DNA of 64,000 bases from Melieria omissa (taxonomy: Eukaryota > Arthropoda > Insecta > Diptera > Ulidiidae). Location: the NCBI GenBank assembly GCA_963971225.1, contig OZ020269.1:17854921-17918920 (forward strand), read 5' to 3'. A model generated the notes under the pieces. That model searched no databases. It saw only the letters and a program-made list of their open reading frames with translations, and was not told where the DNA came from. This document shows, one piece after another, positions 25,250-34,024 of this stretch; positions within the stretch are counted from its first letter, which is position 1, and the number at the start of each line of letters is the position of its first letter. A program made the translations under genes and the position numbers.

Positions 25250-25955
25250 TACGTTCCTTGGGTTCAAGAATCCTGATGGATCCTGATCCTGAATCCTGAT
25301 GGATAAACGATAAAACACTTTCTGTGACGGCTCTGCAGGGACGCTGAGACCATACCCTGTGTTAAGGGTAACGTGGAAATTTCCGATCTGTTTTCCTTCA
25401 TTAAAAGATTGAACTGGTTTGCTCCGGATTAAGACTGTTGATCAGACCTAAAAGGATGTAAGAAGGTACCCACAATGGGCCTTGAATGGGCCAGAAAAAT
25501 TACATCTTCTTGCGGTAGAAATGATAAAACACTTCCTATGCCACTCCACGGCTCTGCAGGGACGCTGACACTGTACCCTGGGGTCAAGATTGCTGATAGA
25601 TCTGACTAGTGCGGTGAAAGTCAAAATCTCCCATTTGATCTCCTTCATTGAAAGGTCGAACTGGTTTTTCCCGCATCGGTACTGTTTATTAGATCAGAGG
25701 GATATAAAAAGGTATTCACAATGGGCCATGAATGGGCCGAAAAATATGACCTCTTCTAGAGTTAGAAACGATAAAACACTTCCTGTGCGACTCCACGACT
25801 CTGCAGTGGGGTCGCTGACACCGGATTCAGGATCTTGGATCTACTCTCCTTCGAGAGTCGAGCTGGTTGGTTGATTGGTTATCTCCAGAAAAATATAAGA
25901 AGGTATTCACAATGGGTCATTTCGGCCTTCAAGTGGAAGTGCGATCTGTGTCGAG
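25250..25955 (+). repeat. Three-copy degenerate tandem repeat, 217-242 bp
   Basis: Copies start at about 25309, 25526 and 25768, each with GATAAAACACTT, CACGGCTCTGCAGGGACGCT or a variant, GAACTGGTTT or a variant, AAGAAGGTA, CACAATGGGCC, and an ending near TAGAAA. Copies differ by small insertions. Nearby, the phrase TCCTGAT(GGATCCTGA) is also locally repeated (25270-25300). Confidence 0.8.
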
Positions 25956-27169
25956 CAGACTTTTCCAAATCTGACCTATCCTAACTTAAAAAAAACGACC
26001 AAAAGTATGAGGATACCCATTTAAAACTGGCTTTCACTTTTCTTGGGTTTTACTTAAGACGCATTTTTTCAATTTGCATCGGTTACCAATATATTTTATT
26101 GAAATTTTTTTAAAAATCCAATCGAATATCCCTTCATCACTTTAACAAAATATTTTTCGAAAATCTCTAAAAATGTATTTTTAAACCTTTTAAGTGAGAC
26201 CACAAAAAAAAACAATTCATTTAAAAATCATCTCCCTCATCTCGCATTTCCTCATCAGCCAACTTTACATCTTCGACCATCAAAATATGCGCACTGACTT
26301 TCTTTTGCCATTTCACCTACTTCGAGCCAACATTTACAACGCTTTTCCCCATCCAATTTCTGTACATAATCTACTTTCAATAACTAACACGTAAACTGTT
26401 TTGTTTTTTTTGCGAAAAATTAGCAACAACAAAACGCTTTGAAGCCAATTTACGCAAATGTGTTAATTAACCATTAATATTTAACTTTGTTTTTTGCTTT
26501 CAGGTAAACTACCCAACAGTGCAGTGATAATTTAACGCTTGGTTAACCGTTGCTCGCGTTGCCAACGTTGGCCAAAGCCGCGTGAGCCACTCTCACTGAG
26601 TGAATCAACGAACGAATGAGTGAGCGCGCGAACGAGTGAGTGAAGTGTAAAATTAGAATTTGCAAATTGGAAATGTTTGACTGCGTCTTTCCGCGACGCC
26701 CCCCTTCCCCCCAGCAACTATTTATGCAGTTATTTATAGAGAATTAATGGTTATGACGGAAGCTAAATTGTCGGTTATCTAATTGCATAATTATGACGCT
26801 TAGGTGATAAATACAAATTTGAAACGATTAGCTGGGGAAATGCATCAACGTGTTGGTTTTCGTTATTCTTAGTATAGATTAGATATAGTCAATTTTATTT
26901 AAAAGGCGCAGACTGTAATTCAAATGAGTTTCAAAAATGGCAATTTTTCAAAGTGCTCTGAGCAAATTTATTTTTTATAAATATTTTAAGTTTATTTTTT
27001 GTTTAGCATTGAATTAGATGGAGTGAGGTGAGCATGGACCTATGTTATGCTGCCTTCAGCTACTTCAAATACGTCAACTTATATAATGAAATGATTTAGG
27101 GTCAAACATCGGTTAATTTTTGTCGAAGCCAAGAAACTTTATTTGGGTTTAATGTCCTTTGAGTAGACA
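25956..27169. other. Anonymous DNA with one splice-acceptor-like site
   Basis: No gene recognised. At 26487-26503 a tract TTTGTTTTTTGCTTTCAG resembles a 3' splice site. The following frame closes within about ten codons, so a terminal exon cannot be claimed. A purine-rich GAACGAATGAGTGAGC repeat lies near 26605-26645. Confidence 0.35.
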
Positions 27170-27548
27170 CACCCAGCCTCGATAGTTCGGCCTGTAACGC
27201 GCTGACTTTTCATGCCAGAGTATCTAGGTTCAATTCCTAGTTCGAGCTAGTTAAACACTCGTCTACTTCTATCCCTAACCACATGAAATAGAGGAGAATT
27301 CTAAGAAACGCACAAATACACGCTTGGCTTCCTCCAAGTATGGAAGAAAAACTATAAACTTTTGGGTTCGTCTTTAAACTGTAGACCCCTGTGCGTTTCT
27401 GTTTAAAATTTTGGAATCAGAAGGGTAGCTTCTGTTGGTATCAGAACAGGTCAGATTTTACACGAGTGAAATTTGTGGTATCATTTCGTGTCATTAAGGC
27501 CTAAGTGTGTCTCATACAGAGGCAGTGATTCAACATAACCTAACATAG
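27170..27548 (+). mobile_element. tRNA-derived SINE, copy 1
   Basis: The head resembles a tRNA gene: an A-box-like TAGTTCGGCCTGTAACGCG and a B box GGTTCAATTCC with the right spacing. The body matches the SINE at 55852 through CTCGTCTACTTCTATC, CACATGAA, AAACTGTAGACC and the 3' block AATTTGTGGTATCA...GGCCTAAGTGTGTCTCATAC. The tail is AACCTAACATA. The copy is diverged and lacks part of the middle. Confidence 0.8.
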
Positions 27549-27560
27549 GTGAGGTGAATA

Positions 27561-27726
27561 TAGATTCATAAATGATTTCCTGTGTTGCTTTCGGTCTCTT
27601 CCAAGACGCCACCCAACCAAAACTTTTTAGAGTTGCCACTGTTTTGATAAGTAGACATTGGCCCAGGTTAACACATCTGAATGAATTAAGATGTGTTGGT
27701 TAGTTCCTTTTCACTGCAAACTCTAG
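27561..27726 (+). repeat. Left part of interrupted tandem-duplication unit 1
   Basis: From TAGATTCATAAATGATTTCC to the target site TCTAG this matches 33793-33970, sharing TTTAGAGTTGCCACT, GTAGACATTGGCCCAG and CACTG-AA-ACT. The rest of this unit lies beyond the retrotransposon, at 33725-33792. Confidence 0.85.
27722..27726. repeat. Target-site duplication TCTAG (left)
   Basis: TCTAG directly precedes the LTR and recurs directly after the other LTR at 33725-33729. Five-base duplications are usual for BEL/Pao integration. Confidence 0.85.
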
Positions 27727-27972
27727 TGTTTAATCGCTTCGGCGCGGAGCGGGATAAATAATACGCGTTGGGTGCGGTTAGAGTTTTCGGTCTTTATTAT
27801 ATGACGTCTGAATAACGAATGTTACAAGTAGAAACAGTAAACATTGAACGAGAACAACGGCTTAAGCCGGGGAGCATAAATAGGGGGAACATCAGTACAA
27901 GAGGATAAGGAAAGGAAGGGATTAGTGGTGGGATCGACAGATCACTGAACAACCACAGCACTCATTTAGCCA
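27727..27972 (-). repeat. 3' LTR of the BEL/Pao element
   Basis: Begins TGTTTAATCGCTTCGGCG on the plus strand and ends TCATTTAGCCA, so both strands have TG...CA ends. It is the same length as, and by eye identical to, the LTR at 33479-33724. A minus-strand AATAAA signal lies at 27793-27798. Confidence 0.95.
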
Positions 27973-28609
27973 TCGCGGCCGCCATTGCAGAGTGCAATTA
28001 AATATAGTGGGGGTTGCTCGTCCCCGCGTCCTCGGGTGTGAGAAAGAGTTGCGGCTGGCGGCTGGCTGGCTGTGATGCGCGGCTGACTGGCTGTACGGTG
28101 GGCGGACGGCTGTCGGGTTGTCGCCGTTCCGCGATGCCGGAGCGCTGGTGAGTGCGATGAGGGCCTCTTCGCAGATGATATGCGTGCGAGCGTACGGGGC
28201 AGCTGCTGGAGTGGTTGCTAGCGCCGGATCTGCAAAAAGAGGAGATGTCATTTTCTTACAATAATAATATTGAGGTTGACATCGGGGCATGAGAAATTGT
28301 GGCTAAGCTGCGGGGTGTGCTTAAGCTAAAGCCGGGGGAATATGGGAAAATACACATATATATTGGCTGCATTGCCATTTCTTTAGGGGAAGTGAAAATA
28401 ATTTCGAGAGGGTTATGAGGAATCATTTTGTACGTCATAATAAATATGTTTGTAGGGCTCGAGAGAAGCAAGGGAACCGATCGAGGATGTCGGTTTGCTC
28501 TTCGAGAGGGTGTAGGCAGTCAACCACTCTTTGGTCCGGGGTTGGACTTGTACGAGCATAACCTTAGGCTTTAGGAATTGCTGAAGCCGTTCCACCCGAG
28601 AAGGAGATC
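27973..28609 (-). other. 3' non-coding part of the BEL element (pol deleted)
   Basis: Between the gag-protease stop and the 3' LTR there is no reverse transcriptase, RNase H or integrase signature in any frame. A GC-rich block 27985-28215 and an AT-richer block 28230-28600 can be told apart. Short frames exist but have no recognised domain. This is where roughly 3-4 kb of pol would be expected in a complete element. Confidence 0.7.
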
Positions 28610-31135
28610 TTACAGATCTTGGAGTTTATACCCGATCAGTCCGACGTCTGCGGGATTTGCAGCGTTTGGAGCAAGTCGCACTGGAGTGGCGACTGTCCTC
28701 TTTTTGGACCCGGGATGGAGTCGGTGCAATGAGGAATTGCGGGGAAATGCAATTTCCGTCAGTTGCTGTGAATGTGTAGAACGAGTGGCGTCATGCCAAT
28801 GCTCTTGTCGAACCCTTTTGGGAGCCTTCATTGGAGGCGAAAGCCCTCCTGCGGGGTCGAAACGTTTGGCAACTAAGGGGAAAATTTGCCGGTTTGAGCA
28901 TGAGTTTGCAGGAGTGGTGGGCTCGAAGTGATTTTCCATTATTTCCTGAGGTGGAAACCCTGCGGGATTGAGGGCGGCAATCACTTGCGAAAGAGCTTCC
29001 TTTAGGGCAGGAAGATTATTTCGAAGGGCGTGTCCAGTATGCATATGGCGACCTGGTACCTCTGTGGCACATGTCAAATGCGAAGAACGGGGTACTGGAC
29101 CGCTTAATACCCAACCGAATACTGTAAGCTGAGCAAGTAAGCTGCCACATACATTCCGGTGGATACCTTCGAGCATGATCTGCGGGATGAGATCACTGCC
29201 AATCACTATATCAATCTGCGCTGTCTCGAAGGGATTTGGATCAGCGAGTTCTAGCATGGCGAAATGTTTCATATTGGGAGCGTTTATGTGGGAAGATGGG
29301 AGCGAATTCGTAAGCTCTTGGAGCACGATTGCTTGCACGGGGAATTTCGTGCTCGATTGGGGGACTGCCAATGTAAAGAAGCAAATGTGATTGGCGTTTT
29401 GTACAATCTGACCGCCCATGCCCGAGATTTGGAAGGGGGATTTCTCGATTGGCAATTTGAGGCGCTTCTGGACCTTCGAGGAAATGAAGGTACGCTGAGA
29501 GGCTTGGTCGATCAACGCTCGAACTTTGAACAACTTTCCTGCGTGCTCAATAGACACCAGTGCCGTAGGCAGAAGGGATTGGGTGCCATTATTAGAGCGT
29601 AGGGCTTGTACTTTGGGCGTACTTTGCCTGGACGATGTGCGGGGTTGCGCATCCGAAAGGGGAGAATGAGTAGCAGAGTTGTTGTGCGTTCGTTTTGGAG
29701 CTGTTGCGACCTGTGGAGTGGTCGAATGTGACCAGTTAGGAGTATGAGAGGGTTGCGCATTGCCTTTAGGGAAATGAAGCATGGAATGGTGCTTCACCTG
29801 GCAATATACGCACGTAAAATTGCCTGTACAATTTTTAGTGAGATGTGATGTAGCAAGACAATTCACGCAAAGATTGTGCTTCTTAACGTATTTAAGTCGA
29901 CTCTGGAGGGTGAGTCTTTTGAAGCTCTGGCAAGTCCGTATGGGATGATTTGCGTTGCAGAGTTTGCACGCGAAGTCCCTTTTCACTTGAGTGTGATAAT
30001 TTAGGGATTTGTGTGGCCGATTTGGGAGGACATTGGAAGTCGAAGGTTGAGACGGTTTCGGCTTAGAAAGGCGAATACTTTGCAACCGTTCAAGTACCTC
30101 ATATCTGCCGGTCAGGAACTCATCCATTTGCGACCAGGGTGGCAGATCCTTCCGGGATGTCAATGATTGCTCCCATAGAGCAAGTGTCTCTTGGGGCAAT
30201 TTGGTACAACATATGTAAACCAATAGCGGATCCCAATTGTCAGTGTCCACGGCCTGAGTATTGAGAACAGACAGACAATTGTTTATTGTGTTTTGGATCC
30301 GCTGAAGTGCCTCACTATCTTCAGTGTGGGCAGGAGCGATATTTAGGAGGGATCTGATTTGGGTGTCAACCAAAATGCGTTTATTTTCATAACGGGATTT
30401 TAGGGCATCCCACGCGAGTCCGAAATTCTCATCGGTTAATGCATATTGCTTAACAATAGCACCGGCTTTACCTTGCGTCTTGTATCGGAGGTGATACAAT
30501 TTTTGGGCTGGAGTGAGCTGGGGGTGGTTGATGTAAACCGCGGTAAACATGTCCCGAAAGGACGGCCACTGCTCATAGCCCCCGAAAAAGGTTTCGGTAT
30601 CACAAGGCGGAACTTGTAGGCAAATGAAGGGGGTATTTGCTGGTTCTAGGGGTCGAACCGGTTCCATATGCGCAGCGGGCTGGGGGGACTGAGTTTGGAG
30701 CATCTCAATGATGTCCGACATCTGAGCCATGCACAACTCGTACTGGTCTGTGCAGGCGTCGATTTTTTGCCTAGCCGACTCTTTGAAACCGTCGGGCTGG
30801 CTGTTGTCTTCAGCAATAAAGACTGCCTCATGTGCGCACATAAGCCTCTCCCATTGGGCTTGCAAATTTTTTTGCTTAATTTGGACCAGGGATTTGGTCA
30901 AATTCTCAATGGGGACCGATGAAAATTTTGTGCATAATAGCACGAGCTGTTCGTACTCGAAAGTAAATTTTGCAACACTGGGATCGGTTGCTTTCGGACT
31001 AGAGAGTTTGGAGCGAGTGTTTGGTGGCTCCCGAGTGACAGGAACTGTCAAACGTGCACTGGGTGACTTTGTGTATCTGGAGGAAGGAGTCTCCATTGTG
31101 ACAAGTTGGCGTTTAGGGGATCGCTCAACAGGCAT
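28610..31135 (-). CDS. BEL/Pao gag-protease polyprotein, lacking RT
   Basis: An uninterrupted 841-codon frame. Residues about 175-325 match the DUF1759 gag region, with the phrase FGGYEQWPSFRDMF. Cysteine/histidine knuckles follow: C390-C393-H397-C402, C423-C426-H431-C436 and C442-C445-H449, the usual nucleic-acid-binding part. Residues about 525-680 are the DUF1758 aspartyl protease, with the active-site phrase ALIDQASQ (Asp543) and the GWVLSGP block near 674-680. After about residue 750 similarity to the usual RT linker fades and the frame ends at 841 (NPADVGLIGYKLQDL) with no RT. Gag would package element RNA and the protease would mature it. Other enzymes would have to come from a relative. 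Confidence 0.92.
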   Translation of the reverse strand: MPVERSPKRQLVTMETPSSRYTKSPSARLTVPVTREPPNTRSKLSSPKATDPSVAKFTFEYEQLVLLCTKFSSVPIENLTKSLVQIKQKNLQAQWERLMCAHEAVFIAEDNSQPDGFKESARQKIDACTDQYELCMAQMSDIIEMLQTQSPQPAAHMEPVRPLEPANTPFICLQVPPCDTETFFGGYEQWPSFRDMFTAVYINHPQLTPAQKLYHLRYKTQGKAGAIVKQYALTDENFGLAWDALKSRYENKRILVDTQIRSLLNIAPAHTEDSEALQRIQNTINNCLSVLNTQAVDTDNWDPLLVYICCTKLPQETLALWEQSLTSRKDLPPWSQMDEFLTGRYEVLERLQSIRLSKPKPSQPSTSNVLPNRPHKSLNYHTQVKRDFACKLCNANHPIRTCQSFKRLTLQSRLKYVKKHNLCVNCLATSHLTKNCTGNFTCVYCQVKHHSMLHFPKGNAQPSHTPNWSHSTTPQVATAPKRTHNNSATHSPLSDAQPRTSSRQSTPKVQALRSNNGTQSLLPTALVSIEHAGKLFKVRALIDQASQRTFISSKVQKRLKLPIEKSPFQISGMGGQIVQNANHICFFTLAVPQSSTKFPVQAIVLQELTNSLPSSHINAPNMKHFAMLELADPNPFETAQIDIVIGSDLIPQIMLEGIHRNVCGSLLAQLTVFGWVLSGPVPRSSHLTCATEVPGRHMHTGHALRNNLPALKEALSQVIAALNPAGFPPQEIMENHFEPTTPANSCSNRQIFPLVAKRFDPAGGLSPPMKAPKRVRQEHWHDATRSTHSQQLTEIAFPRNSSLHRLHPGSKKRTVATPVRLAPNAANPADVGLIGYKLQDL

Positions 31136-31554
31136 TTTGTTTAAAAAAGCTCGACAAGGTTAAAAGTTTAAATAAATATATGTAGGGTATTGTAATATAG
31201 ACGTGAAGTCTACCCGCGTCCGCGCGAACGATAATTGAGTATGGGAAGAGTTGGGAATGGGAAAATTCGTTCAAACGAATTTGAACACTTGTCGAGCAAC
31301 AATAAATAAATAAATAAAAAATTGTGTAAATGTGAAAATGTGTGTATGGGTAATACAAATGTGTATATGGGAAATAAGCCAATTTTTGGTAAATGTGAGT
31401 GGGGAATGTATGTAAAAGCTGTAAAATATAAATATAATATACACCGTGGCGACGAATAACTGTTACTAACGTTTTGTTAAAAATAAAAAAGACCGTGATT
31501 GGTTTTGAAAAAAATAGATTTTATATTTATTTCCGTACTTATTTCATTTAGTTT

Positions 31555-32262
31555 TTAATTATTAATTTCAAATCTTTCACCCTTGTTTTTGTTCACCAGC
31601 CGTAATGGCTTTGGGAAGGCAGCGCAAGCGGCACGCACGACTTCGTCAGATATTTTATTCCATATCTTCTGAAGGCGTCGCTTGAAATCTTCTATCTTCA
31701 TGTGTTTTATGTTCTTCATTTTGTCCAGCATGAAGTCCCATATAGAGAAGTCCAATGGATTCAGATCCGGAGAAGAGGGATGGCCATTCATCTGCTGAAA
31801 TAAAACATGGAAGTTCGTCCTTACACCAGCTCTGAACAATTTTTGCCTTGTGAGCTGGAGCACAATCTTGCTGGAAGCAAAATTATGCATTTCTAAATAA
31901 CTGCATGGCATGGGGCAACAAATGCTTTTCAAAACCTCTTCCAAGTAGTAGTTTGCGACAATTTTTACGCCTTTTTCGTTAAAAAGGAGAGGAAACTTGC
32001 CTTTCTGCAGAAATCGCTCTCCATACCATAACGGAGGACACGTTTTGATACCTCTCAATCGCTTTTTTATGAATTGGGATATCAGCCATCCTTGTTGCAT
32101 ACACACAATCATTTTAAACGTTATGACTGTCTTGTAACAAAAAGAGTTTTTCATCCGAAAAAATTATTTCGCAGCTTGCGTGCCGCCGAAGGAGTTGCTC
32201 ACTTCTTTTCTTTCTCATTACTTTTTGACGCTCTGTAAGACCGTGAATTGGTTTTTTTTTGT
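31555..32262 (-). pseudogene. Mariner transposase, catalytic part, frameshifted
   Basis: Catalytic fragments appear in order but in different frames: IFSDEKLFLLQD just before 32154 (first Asp), FNEKGVKIVANYYLEEVL, QQDCAPAHKA in a second frame (second Asp), then SSPDLNPLDFSIWDFMLDK and a C-terminal tail. The phrase SPDLNPLDFSIW is a standard IS630/Tc1/mariner signature around the third acidic residue. At least two frame changes occur, so no complete enzyme can be made from this copy. The spacing hints at a D-D-D type rather than classic D34E, but this is uncertain. Confidence 0.85.
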
Positions 32263-32595
32263 TTAAGCATTTATCTTCAAATTTGTTTTAATAACATTTT
32301 GTACGGCTTTATGGCACACACACATGTCTTTAGCCATCTTTCTTACAGAAATCGCACAATTTCGACGTATGAGCTCACGCACTTTCTTCACCATTTCTGG
32401 AGTTCTTCCGGTACCTTTGCGACCGATCTTTTTTGCGATTTTGAGGGTTCTAGTTTTCTTAAACCGCGCTATAGTACGATATACAAACATTTTGTTGATT
32501 TTCAGATTTTTTCGCGATTTAACAATCACCCTTGATTTTTCACCCTTCAAATGTAATTTTACCCCAAGTTCTCGTTTGGCGTGTATGCTTCTCAA
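32263..32595 (-). pseudogene. Mariner transposase, N-terminal DNA-binding part
   Basis: A 110-codon frame with paired helix-turn-helix features of Tc1-like transposases: VYRTIARFKKTRTL (first recognition helix), the GRKGTGRTP linker (GRPR/AT-hook-like) and ELIRRNCAISVRKMAKDM (second helix-turn-helix). It ends after KTNLKINA. The catalytic part is in other frames downstream, so the gene is split by frameshifts. It would bind the inverted repeats of its own family. Confidence 0.85.
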
Positions 32596-33417
32596 ATTGT
32601 TTACACTAAATGATTTCTTTGCCTAACTAGTGTATTGTTTACAGTATTGATACAAAAAAAATACAAAAAAAAAATAATAAGTCTAGGCCTAATACGATAG
32701 GCGCAGCAGCGCTTTGAAAAAAGGTAACAGTTATTCGTCGCCACGGTGTAAATGTGAAGTCAAATGTGTATGAAAATTTGCTTTTATTTGTAAAATAAAT
32801 ATGTATGTGTATCGGAAACAAATAAATTTTTTGTAAATGTGAATGGGTACTAAATAGAAATGTGTATGTATGTGGGAATTGGGAATGTATGTTAAAATTA
32901 TTATAATATAACAAATGTGTAGTCAAATGTATATTAAATGTGTTTTTATTTGTGAAAAAGTGAATTTTCTTGTTTGAGAATGTGAATGTGTGTGAATATA
33001 CACGTATGTATGTGTATGTGTATAAATTTGTGTGTATGTGAGTATTTGTATTAGTGTATTTATTAACCTGTGTCTAATTATATATGGGAGAACAAATTTT
33101 TTAATTGTGTGCACAGGTGGGATGTCTTTGTCCCACTGTAAGTGAATGCGTGTACAAGTGTATGTATGTATATATATGCACGACTGAAAATTTTCTAAGT
33201 TAAAAAAATTTTCAATGTGCAGTGAAAATGAGTAAGTAGTCCCACTGTATCCGCTTTGTGCTTTTTTGTTTATGTTTATGCACTTGGGCCAAGCAGCGAA
33301 GTTGCGTGCTGCCAAGTGCGTGCGAATATAGCACAAAGGGCAATGCAGAAATATGTGCAGAAGTGGGTGCGCAAAATGTACACAGCAGCTGGGTGTCGCT
33401 GCTGATCTTATGTAATC

Positions 33418-33544
33418 GACCGAAAACTCTAACCGCACCCAACGCGTATTATTTATCCCGATCCGGCTCGAAGGACCATGTTTAATCGCTTCGGCGCGGA
33501 GCGGGATAAATAATACGCGTTGGGTGCGGTTAGAGTTTTCGGTC
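33418..33544. repeat. Perfect 43-bp inverted repeat around the primer-binding site
   Basis: The arm 33418-33460 is the exact reverse complement of 33502-33544, with a 41-bp spacer holding the primer-binding site and the LTR edge. The right arm is part of the LTR, just downstream of its AATAAA on the element strand (U5 by position). The left arm is inside the leader and outside the LTR, and the 3' LTR has no such partner beside it. The element RNA would fold here as a long hairpin with the primer site in the loop. Confidence 0.95.
33461..33478 (-). other. Primer-binding site, tRNA-Tyr type
   Basis: Directly next to the 5' LTR, the plus strand reads ATCCGGCTCGAAGGACCA, which from memory equals the 3' end of insect tRNA-Tyr including CCA. 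On the element strand it is the complement that would pair with the primer. The 18-base match and exact adjacency to the LTR fix the LTR boundary and the orientation. Confidence 0.85.
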
Positions 33545-33724
33545 TTTATTATATGACGTCTGAATAACGAATGTTACAAGTAGAAACAGTAAACATTGAA
33601 CGAGAACAACGGCTTAAGCCGGGGAGCATAAATAGGGGGAACATCAGTACAAGAGGATAAGGAAAGGAAGGGATTAGTGGTGGGATCGACAGATCACTGA
33701 ACAACCACAGCACTCATTTAGCCA
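33479..33724 (-). repeat. 5' LTR of the BEL/Pao element
   Basis: Same 246 bp as 27727-27972 with no difference seen. Minus-strand AATAAA at 33545-33550 suggests the R/U5 border lies shortly after it. Ends are TG...CA, and TCTAG follows at 33725-33729. Confidence 0.95.
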
Positions 33725-34024
33725 TCTAGAGACGCTCAGCAGTTCTAACCTAAGATTACAAAAACTCTCCTCTGTTGGTCAAACAAGGAACATGGATTCA
33801 TAAATGATTTCCTGTGTTTCTTTCAGGCTCTTCAAAGACGTCAGCCAATTCTATCAACCATTACCTTTTAGAGTTGCCACTGGTTCGATCGGTAGACATT
33901 GGCCCAGATTACCAATTCTGAATAAAATGTGTTGCAAATCTCGTTCCTCTTCACTGAAGACTTTAGAGATGTTGAGCTATTCTAACATAAGGTTTCAAAA
34001 ACTCTCCTTTGTTGGTCAAACAAG
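33725..34024 (+). repeat. Right part of unit 1 and complete unit 2 of a tandem duplication
   Basis: 33725-33792 completes the unit begun at 27561. Unit 2 is 33793-34024, about 232 bp. Matching blocks are TTCTAACCTAAG/TTCTAACATAAG, CAAAAACTCTCCT-TGTTGGTCAAACAAG, GGATTCATAAATGATTTCCTGTG and TTTTAGAGTTGCCACTG. Unit 2 reads straight through the position where the retrotransposon sits in unit 1. Confidence 0.88.

Larger units (their letters stand above)
31442..32748 (-). mobile_element. Tc1/mariner element nested in the BEL leader
   Basis: The ends are perfect 24-bp inverted repeats that begin CACCGTGGCGACGAATAACT and finish GTTA, flanked by the TA dinucleotide on each side (31440-31441 and 32749-32750). 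TA duplication is the rule for IS630/Tc1/mariner. The 1307-bp length is right for a complete element. The transposase frame on the minus strand is broken (see next entries), so the copy is not autonomous. Confidence 0.95.
31136..33417 (-). other. BEL leader (5' untranslated) with TG-rich repeats
   Basis: Between the primer-binding region and the gag start codon lies about 2.3 kb, of which 1.3 kb is the nested mariner. The remainder (31160-31440 and 32750-33200) is made of GTGTATGTGTG and AAATGTG type simple sequence. No frame of note belongs to it. The long leader is unusual and largely explained by the nested insertion. Confidence 0.75.
27727..33724 (-). mobile_element. BEL/Pao LTR retrotransposon, pol-deleted, with nested mariner
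   Basis: A 5998-bp element on the minus strand, bounded by 246-bp LTRs that look identical and a TCTAG duplication. In transcription order it holds the 5' LTR (33479-33724), a primer-binding site matching tRNA-Tyr, a long TG-rich leader carrying a Tc1/mariner element, a gag-protease frame (31135-28610) and about 640 bp without recognisable coding up to the 3' LTR. Full BEL/Pao elements also encode reverse transcriptase, RNase H and integrase. None is visible, so the element is non-autonomous. Just upstream of the 3' LTR I see no clear polypurine tract. LTR identity implies a recent insertion. Confidence 0.93.

Noticed and set aside
26487..26530. Terminal coding exon after a splice-acceptor-like tract
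   Set aside because: The frame closes after about ten codons and no polyadenylation pattern or upstream donor can be paired.
27175..27250. Possible functional tRNA gene
   Set aside because: The A and B boxes are present but the acceptor and anticodon stems do not pair well, and the sequence continues into a SINE body found elsewhere in the window.
28231..28262. Very short intron in the BEL 3' region (minus-strand GTAAGA ... TTTTTGCAG)
   Set aside because: Only about 30 bp, below the minimum for fly introns.
31125..31382. 85-codon Tyr/His-rich minus-strand frame
   Set aside because: Reads simple TG/TA-rich repeats in the BEL leader.
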